In this document: one piece after another, positions 10,701 through 11,589 of the stretch
Layout: every line of letters starts with the position of its first letter
Numbering within the stretch: position 1 is the first letter of the stretch
Notes under the pieces: generated by a model
Seen by the model: only the letters and a program-made list of their open reading frames with translations
Database searches by the model: none
What the model was told of the DNA's origin: nothing
Program-made: the position numbers and the translations under genes
NCBI GenBank assembly: GCA_004335635.1
Contig: QAXH01000781.1
Span: 1-11,589, forward strand
From: Chloromonas sp. AAM2
Taxonomy: Eukaryota > Chlorophyta > Chlorophyceae > Chlamydomonadales > Chlamydomonadaceae
Length of the DNA: 11,589 nt
Reading direction: 5' to 3'

Positions 10701-11275
10701 TGGGACATGAGTCATGTGATCTGGGACATGAGGCATGTGATCTGGGACATGCGGCATGTGGTCTGGGACGCGTGGCATGTGATCCGGGACATGAGGCATG
10801 TGATCTGGGACATGAGGCATGTGATCCGGGACATGAGGCATGTGGTCTGGGACATGAGTCATGTGATCCGGGACATGAGGCATGTGATCTGGGACATGCG
10901 GCATGTGGTCTGGGACGCGTGGCATGTGATCCGGGACATGAGGCATGTGACATGTGACACGAGGCATGTGATCTGGCAATTGCAAGCAAAAAACCAGGCA
11001 ATCAATTCCTGGTTGCATACCCATTCATCATGCCCACCCCGTTGCGGCCTGTAACAGTTTCCCTGCTGTATTCTGTAGTGAATGACCACTGCCTGTTGAC
11101 CACCCTATCCACCAAGTTACTCCCAGAGAAGAAGCTTAAACCTGATTAAACCCTATCCTAACCCTAACCCCGAGTCACCTGCACTCCGGCGTCCGTGTGT
11201 CGGAAGAACCCTAGGCCCGACCCCGCGCCGAACGCCACAAACACAATCACGTACCCCGCATAGCATAGAAGCCAC
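1641..11275 (-). CDS. ABC transporter subfamily A (ABCA, plant half-size/AOH-like), 3' part, 14 exons, 5' end outside window
   Basis: Membrane ATPase, by family expected to move lipids or related hydrophobic substrates; the substrate cannot be read here. The minus-strand join is 11275-11179, 10457-10389, 9750-9673, 8685-8559, 8274-8165, 7843-7643, 6495-5697, 5503-5376, 4846-4720, 4148-4022, 3610-3493, 3123-2989, 2725-2491, 1798-1641. All phases fit, giving 835 residues (numbered from the first whole codon) and a TAA stop. Hydrophobic segments fill about 1-160. A linker spans about 230-440. Walker A GPNGAGKTT is at 489-497, the Q-loop Gln at 536, the ABCA signature FSGGM at 620-624, Walker B ending VFLDE at 641-645, D-loop SAGIDP at 647-652 and H-loop His at 678. 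The C-terminal domain (706-835) has the TLSHVF motif matching the family TLEDVF. All catalytic motifs are intact. Least certain are the exon 6/7 junction and the exact exon 4 and 7 acceptors. The N-terminal half of the membrane domain is missing only because the window ends. Confidence 0.9.
1799..2490 (-). other. ABCA intron 13, probable GC-AG intron, no repeats seen
   Basis: The 5' boundary reads CAAG|GCAAGC and the 3' boundary TTGTAG|GC. The exon ends give a Gly codon (G + GC) and join [15 protein letters not shown] to [14 protein letters not shown] in frame. Of 692 bases, nothing inside looks like an exon of the gene or a repeat. Confidence 0.7.
2491..2725 (-). CDS. ABCA exon 13: start of the C-terminal regulatory domain
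   Basis: Begins [17 protein letters not shown], matching the family's KELKARYGGSY stretch, followed by a [20 protein letters not shown] segment and [15 protein letters not shown]. The acceptor is GCCGCACAG|GAG (phase 0). No GT lies near the required end; the exon is proposed to end CAAG|GCAAGC, a GC donor whose phase 1 fits exon 14. Confidence 0.85.
2989..3123 (-). CDS. ABCA exon 12: H-loop
   Basis: Encodes 45 residues including [20 protein letters not shown] and YLRCIGSAQ, the H-loop histidine region and the RCIG motif typical of ABCA domains. Both ends are phase 0: acceptor CATGCAG|GCC, donor CACAG|GTACGT. Confidence 0.95.
3124..3492 (-). other. ABCA intron 11, no feature recognised
   Basis: A GT-AG intron (GTAAGA ... 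CATGCAG) of 369 bases between the Walker B exon and the H-loop exon. No repeat or embedded gene is seen. Confidence 0.7.
3493..3610 (-). CDS. ABCA exon 11: signature, Walker B and D-loop
   Basis: Completes the signature (S)[12 protein letters not shown], then [19 protein letters not shown] and ASRAALWQ. The catalytic glutamate after the Walker B aspartate is present. The acceptor is CTGTTGTGCAG|T (phase 2) and the donor CAG|GTAAGA (phase 0). Confidence 0.95.
3818..3972. repeat. 13-bp minisatellite (TGACTCCTAYGAG)n in intron 10
   Basis: Twelve head-to-tail copies of TGACTCCTATGAG or TGACTCCTACGAG; the tenth lacks one base and the last ends GAA. Adjacent units create the odd-centred palindrome GAGT-G-ACTC. 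The array begins about 50 bases downstream of the exon 10 donor in gene orientation. Confidence 0.97.
4022..4148 (-). CDS. ABCA exon 10: Pro/acidic insert leading to the signature motif
   Basis: Encodes [20 protein letters not shown], then an acidic/Pro stretch, and ends KPAGSF with two bases (AG) of the signature Ser codon. The end matches the plant AOH pattern ADKPAGKYSGGM. The preceding Pro-rich part is unlike the usual residues at this point. The acceptor is GTGTGCAG|GC (phase 1) and the donor TTCAG|GTGTGC (phase 2). Confidence 0.85.
4351..4480 (-). repeat. SINE-like element, copy A, in intron 9 (gene-sense orientation)
   Basis: Its reverse complement matches copy B (7390-7565) over about 85 bases with few differences, including TTGCTCAG, GTAGGCCAGGGCGGTGCC and CATCCCGTTCCGTG. 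The TGTAA-plus-AT tail seen in other copies is absent, so the 3' end is truncated or diverged. The outer boundary toward 4480 is approximate. The rest of intron 9 (4149-4719) shows nothing. Confidence 0.75.
4720..4846 (-). CDS. ABCA exon 9: segment after the Q-loop
   Basis: Encodes [20 protein letters not shown] followed by [12 protein letters not shown] and LRLLGLT, the standard ABCA helical-subdomain pattern after PQ. The acceptor is TTTGCCTTGCAG|CAC (phase 0) and the donor ACAG|GTAACG (phase 1). Confidence 0.92.
4866..5040. repeat. telomere-like TTAGGG/TTTAGGG tract in intron 8
   Basis: Degenerate GGGTTA/GGGTTTA motifs run through this stretch and are densest at 4983-5030 (GGTTAGGGTTTAGGGTTAG, AGGGTTAGGGTTTAGGG). 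In gene sense this is CCCTAAACCCTAA and forms the pyrimidine-rich region upstream of the exon 9 acceptor. Shorter tracts are at 9787-9833 and 11150-11171, also in introns. Confidence 0.8.
5150..5216 (-). pseudogene. degenerate copy 2 of the 3' half of ABCA exon 8 inside intron 8
   Basis: On the minus strand GGCCACGACATGG and GGGAGCAGCAAGC match exon 8 GGCCACGACGTGG and GGGAGCAGCAGGC at the same spacing, reading [10 protein letters not shown] against [10 protein letters not shown]. Beyond that similarity is weak, ending at CTGCAGGC where exon 8 has CCTCAGGT. It is more decayed than copy 1. Confidence 0.55.
5241..5270. repeat. AT-rich simple sequence between the two exon-8 copies
   Basis: Contains ATTATATATTACATTGTATATATATATATT-type sequence (TA dinucleotide run). 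It separates copy 1 from copy 2 of the exon 8 fragment. Confidence 0.8.
5271..5350 (-). pseudogene. degenerate copy 1 of the 3' half of ABCA exon 8 inside intron 8
   Basis: On the minus strand this reads [15 protein letters not shown], then TAKLAGICQ, against exon 8 [25 protein letters not shown]. The length changes (9 and 3 bases lost, 6 gained) are all multiples of three, and several substitutions fall in third codon positions. After the final CAG comes ATGAAT instead of the GT donor, and no convincing acceptor lies upstream, so it is probably not spliced in. Confidence 0.7.
5376..5503 (-). CDS. ABCA exon 8: Walker A lysine to Q-loop
   Basis: Completes Walker A (G-KTT) and runs through [19 protein letters not shown] to GICPQ, so it carries the ATP-binding lysine (495) and the Q-loop glutamine (536). 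The acceptor is TCTTCTTCAG|GC (phase 1) and the donor CAG|GTGACT (phase 0). Degenerate copies of its 3' half lie in the next intron. Confidence 0.93.
5697..6495 (-). CDS. ABCA exon 7: long Gly/Ala-rich linker plus start of the nucleotide-binding domain
   Basis: Encodes 266 whole residues. About the first 210 are low-complexity Gly, Ala, Pro and Asn, with a charged patch ([17 protein letters not shown]), and have no recognisable fold. The last 55 start the ATPase domain: [11 protein letters not shown], then a loop, then [20 protein letters not shown] and the first part of Walker A (GPNGA). The donor is GCCG|GTAAGT, phase 1, and the Gly codon is completed by exon 8. The acceptor is placed at TTTTTGTGCCAG (6496); a second AG three bases on would remove one Gln. 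Plant relatives have a much shorter linker, so this is a lineage-specific expansion. Confidence 0.82.
6574..6637. repeat. 9-bp minisatellite (GTGTGAGGT)n in intron 6-7 region of exon 7 upstream
   Basis: Head-to-tail GTGTGAGGT units, about six including degenerate GTGTGACAT at the left. They lie in intron 6, about 80 bases upstream of the exon 7 acceptor in gene orientation. Confidence 0.95.
6645..6857. repeat. 46-bp minisatellite in intron 6
   Basis: Four full copies start at 6645, 6691, 6737 and 6783, with a partial fifth at 6829. Each begins CAGTGGCACCTGTCACATGA and ends TCACATTCGTTCGTGT, with few substitutions. The unit holds TGTCACAT-type motifs twice, suggesting it grew from a shorter unit. 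Confidence 0.97.
6858..7275. repeat. 19-bp minisatellite in intron 6
   Basis: Twenty-two 19-bp units. Three variants are clustered: CGACCTCAGTGACAGGCAG on the left, TGACCTCAGTCACAGGCAG mainly in the middle and right, and TGAGCGAAGTGACAGGCAG scattered. The array directly abuts the 46-bp array. The GTCAC variant can fold (GTGAC-CTCA-GTCAC), while the left variant cannot as well. Confidence 0.97.
7390..7565 (+). repeat. SINE-like element, copy B, in intron 6 (antisense to the gene)
   Basis: Shares TTGCTCAGGGTAGGCCAGGG, CGGTGCCCATCCCGTTCCGTG and TTCCCTGGTGTAA with other copies. It ends with TGTAA at 7546-7550 followed by an ATACATATATATA tail. There is no coding capacity. The left boundary is approximate. 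Confidence 0.75.
7643..7843 (-). CDS. ABCA exon 6: post-membrane connector
   Basis: Begins [20 protein letters not shown], in which the HPFF stretch matches the family's HPLFF after the last helix. It then has a Trp-rich stretch ([10 protein letters not shown]) and ends near PQTHR. The acceptor is GACTGCAG|GTG (phase 0). The proposed donor is CGG|GTATGT at 7642, the only good one before the frame ends; this 3' boundary is less certain than the other exons. Confidence 0.75.
7844..8164 (-). other. ABCA intron 5, possible decayed element remnant
   Basis: A GT-AG intron of 321 bases. Around 8045-8105 the plus strand (CTGCCTTTGTTTTG ... TTTGCTCACGCCAGG) resembles the middle of the SINE-like family, but too weakly to call. 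Nothing else is recognised. Confidence 0.4.
8165..8274 (-). CDS. ABCA exon 5: last membrane helix before the linker
   Basis: Encodes [12 protein letters not shown] and then a hydrophobic helix ([18 protein letters not shown]) ending DQ. This corresponds to the last helix of the ABCA membrane domain, which in plant members ends in a Tyr-x-Asp-Gln motif. The acceptor is TTCCAG|GT (phase 1, matching exon 4) and the donor CAG|GTAACG (phase 0). Confidence 0.87.
8519..8557. repeat. 13-bp triplication starting at the exon 4 donor
   Basis: In gene sense GGTGAGAAACGG is followed by GGTGAAGAAACGG twice. The first unit contains the actual exon 4 donor (GG|GTGAGA), so the donor neighbourhood is repeated with GGTGAA in place of GGTGAG. 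Confidence 0.8.
8559..8685 (-). CDS. ABCA exon 4: conserved [18 protein letters not shown] segment
   Basis: Encodes [15 protein letters not shown] followed by [19 protein letters not shown]. The latter matches the plant ABCA pattern L-P-P-F-x-L-Y-R-G-L-Y-E-x-x-Q-Y-A, which links the last transmembrane helices. The donor GG|GTGAGA is phase 1; the split Gly codon is completed by exon 5. An alternative acceptor nine bases further in (after TTTGTCCAG) would remove three residues without changing frame. Confidence 0.88.
8833..8906 (+). repeat. SINE-like element, copy C (3' fragment) in intron 3
   Basis: Contains TTTCTCAGGGTAGGTCAGGG, CGGTACACATCCCGATCCGTG and GGCTTCCCTGATGTAA (TGTAA at 8900-8904), matching the 3' half of copies B and D. 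The 5' part and the AT tail are missing. Confidence 0.75.
9187..9243. repeat. short CCAACTAACC tandem tract in intron 3
   Basis: CCCCAACTAA is repeated about three times after related AGCCAACC/AGCTGACC words. Similar AGCCAACC/AGCCAATC/AGCTGACC words recur at 9602-9660, so both tracts probably share an origin. Confidence 0.7.
9358..9580 (+). repeat. SINE-like element, copy D, in intron 3 (antisense to the gene)
   Basis: Near full length at about 220 bp, running from TTTCTAGCTGCGCCTGCTCA through TTGCTCAGGGTTGGTTAGGA to TGATGTAATCAATATACACA. It carries TGTAA at 9562-9566. It is highly similar to the reverse complement of 9918-10170. It has no open frame of note and no clear tRNA-type A or B box. 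Confidence 0.88.
9579..9610 (-). repeat. duplicate of the 3' end and donor of ABCA exon 3
   Basis: In gene sense AACCTGGTGGTGGTGTAG|GTATGT matches the end of exon 3, AACCTGGTGGTGGTGCAG|GTAGGG, about 94 bases upstream. The copy keeps a good-looking donor, but extending exon 3 to it meets an in-frame TAG at once (GTA GGG GGG TAG). Confidence 0.75.
9673..9750 (-). CDS. ABCA exon 3: membrane helix, 26 residues, symmetrical phase 0
   Basis: Starts after a strong acceptor (CCCTTTCGCAG) with DVQSG, continues as a hydrophobic helix ([20 protein letters not shown]) and ends CAG|GTAGGG. Length is 78 bases with phase 0 at both ends, so inclusion or skipping leaves the rest of the protein in frame. It sits between two inverted copies of a SINE-like element (9358-9580 and 9918-10170), which makes it a candidate for structure-driven skipping or circular RNA formation. 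Confidence 0.85.
9918..10170 (-). repeat. SINE-like element, copy E, in intron 2 (gene-sense orientation)
   Basis: Reverse complement of copy D with high similarity: TTTCTAGCTGCGCCTGCTCA, GACAGCCTTTGG and TTGCTCAGGGTTGGTTAGGA are shared. Its minus-strand end is TGTAATCAATATATAT followed by a pure AT run (9919-9944). A further fragment with GCTAGAAACAAAG (10247-10259) and GCAACAGAAGG (10287-10297) lies just beyond it, probably a decayed neighbour copy. Confidence 0.88.
10389..10457 (-). CDS. ABCA exon 2: membrane helix
   Basis: Encodes 23 residues ([20 protein letters not shown], then FYT), a single hydrophobic segment. The acceptor is GTGTGCAG|ATC and the donor ACG|GTAAGC; both ends are phase 0. 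The last bases of the 21-bp minisatellite of intron 1 lie only about 14 bases upstream of this exon. Skipping it would keep frame. Confidence 0.8.
10471..10975. repeat. 21-bp minisatellite (GGGACATGAGGCATGTGATCT)n-type array in intron 1
   Basis: About 24 units of 21 bp. The unit reads GGGACATGAGGCATGTGATC plus T, with variants AGTCATG, CGGCATG and GATCC. The first and last units are degenerate. Because 21 is a multiple of three, several frames stay open on both strands through the array; these are artefacts. The array ends about 14 bases from the exon 2 acceptor. Confidence 0.97.
11179..11275 (-). CDS. ABCA exon 1 (of those in window): membrane helix
   Basis: Encodes 32 whole residues, mainly one hydrophobic helix ([18 protein letters not shown]), ending in DAGVQ. 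The acceptor is ATGCAG|G and the donor CAG|GTGACT. It opens with the last base of a split codon, so an earlier exon lies upstream, beyond the right edge. In ABCA proteins a tryptophan-led helix of this type follows the conserved Met-Gly-Leu segment in the second half of the membrane domain. Confidence 0.8.
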
Positions 11276-11589
11276 CTGCATGGTCAGAACACCTGTTAGT
11301 TGCTGCTTGCTGCTTGCTGTGATTGTTTGAAAGGCCTACAGTGTGTGGAGGACTGCTCAGCGGGGCGAGGGGGGCAAGGGAAACTGCAGGAAACCTGCTG
11401 GTCACCACTGCACCATCCTTAGCCACAAGACGTTCTTAATTACAGGGCCATAGCAAAAAGTGTTGGTACTGCGACCACCCTGCATGCCGACACATGCTGG
11501 CATGTGATCTGAACCAGCGTTCCATGACTAACGACAGTGGTAAAAGGTGAGCAACAAACACGCCCGCCCCGCCCGTCACCCTCCTCCCC
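11276..11589 (-). other. partial upstream ABCA intron, no feature recognised
   Basis: Sequence upstream of exon 1 in gene sense, ending in the acceptor GACCATGCAG. The next exon must lie at or beyond the right edge. GGAGG|GTGACG at the very end could be its donor, but there is too little sequence to say. Confidence 0.45.

Noticed and set aside
10211..11054. Long open frames on both strands across 10211-11054 (repeated GHEACDL, HVIWDMR, MPHVPDH, SCPRSHA peptides)
   Set aside because: They are produced by the 21-bp tandem array, whose unit length is a multiple of three, so several frames stay open. No conserved domain; the region is intron 1 of the ABCA gene.

Overview
The window looks like nuclear DNA of a green alga, most likely a volvocine (Chlamydomonas/Volvox-type) species. 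The clues are many short GT-AG introns, GC-ending codons in the exons, introns of more moderate GC, TGTAA-type poly(A) signals, CCCTAA/CCCTAAA-like telomeric motifs and heavy minisatellite content. The species is inferred. Nothing bacterial is present (no operon, Shine-Dalgarno site or CRISPR).

One real gene is visible, on the minus strand from 11275 down to 1641: the 3' part of an ABC transporter of subfamily A, closest in pattern to the plant half-size (AOH-type) proteins. Fourteen exons can be joined by hand. Every junction keeps the reading phase, and the joined frame is open for 835 residues to a TAA stop. Exons 1-5 encode the last membrane helices, exon 6 and most of exon 7 an extracytoplasmic-to-cytoplasmic connector and a Gly/Ala-rich linker, the end of exon 7 to exon 12 a complete nucleotide-binding domain (Walker A, Q-loop, signature, Walker B, D-loop, H-loop), and exons 13-14 the ABCA-specific C-terminal domain. 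The 5' part of the gene lies beyond the right edge.

Most of the window is intron, and the introns are rich in repeats. Intron 1 holds a 21-bp minisatellite. Introns 2 and 3 hold two inverted copies of a SINE-like element that bracket exon 3. Intron 6 holds three abutting minisatellites (9, 46 and 19 bp units) and another element copy. Intron 8 holds degenerate copies of the neighbouring exon 8 and telomere-like repeats. Intron 9 holds an element copy and intron 10 a 13-bp minisatellite. Intron 13 appears to be a GC-AG intron.

From 1640 down to about 850 is probable 3' UTR, and the left 850 bases hold no gene I can support beyond two weak plus-strand exon candidates. I found no new multi-gene system. 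The points most worth checking are the inverted repeats around a skippable exon, the exon-8 copies with frame-preserving indels, and the SINE-like family carrying its own poly(A) signal.
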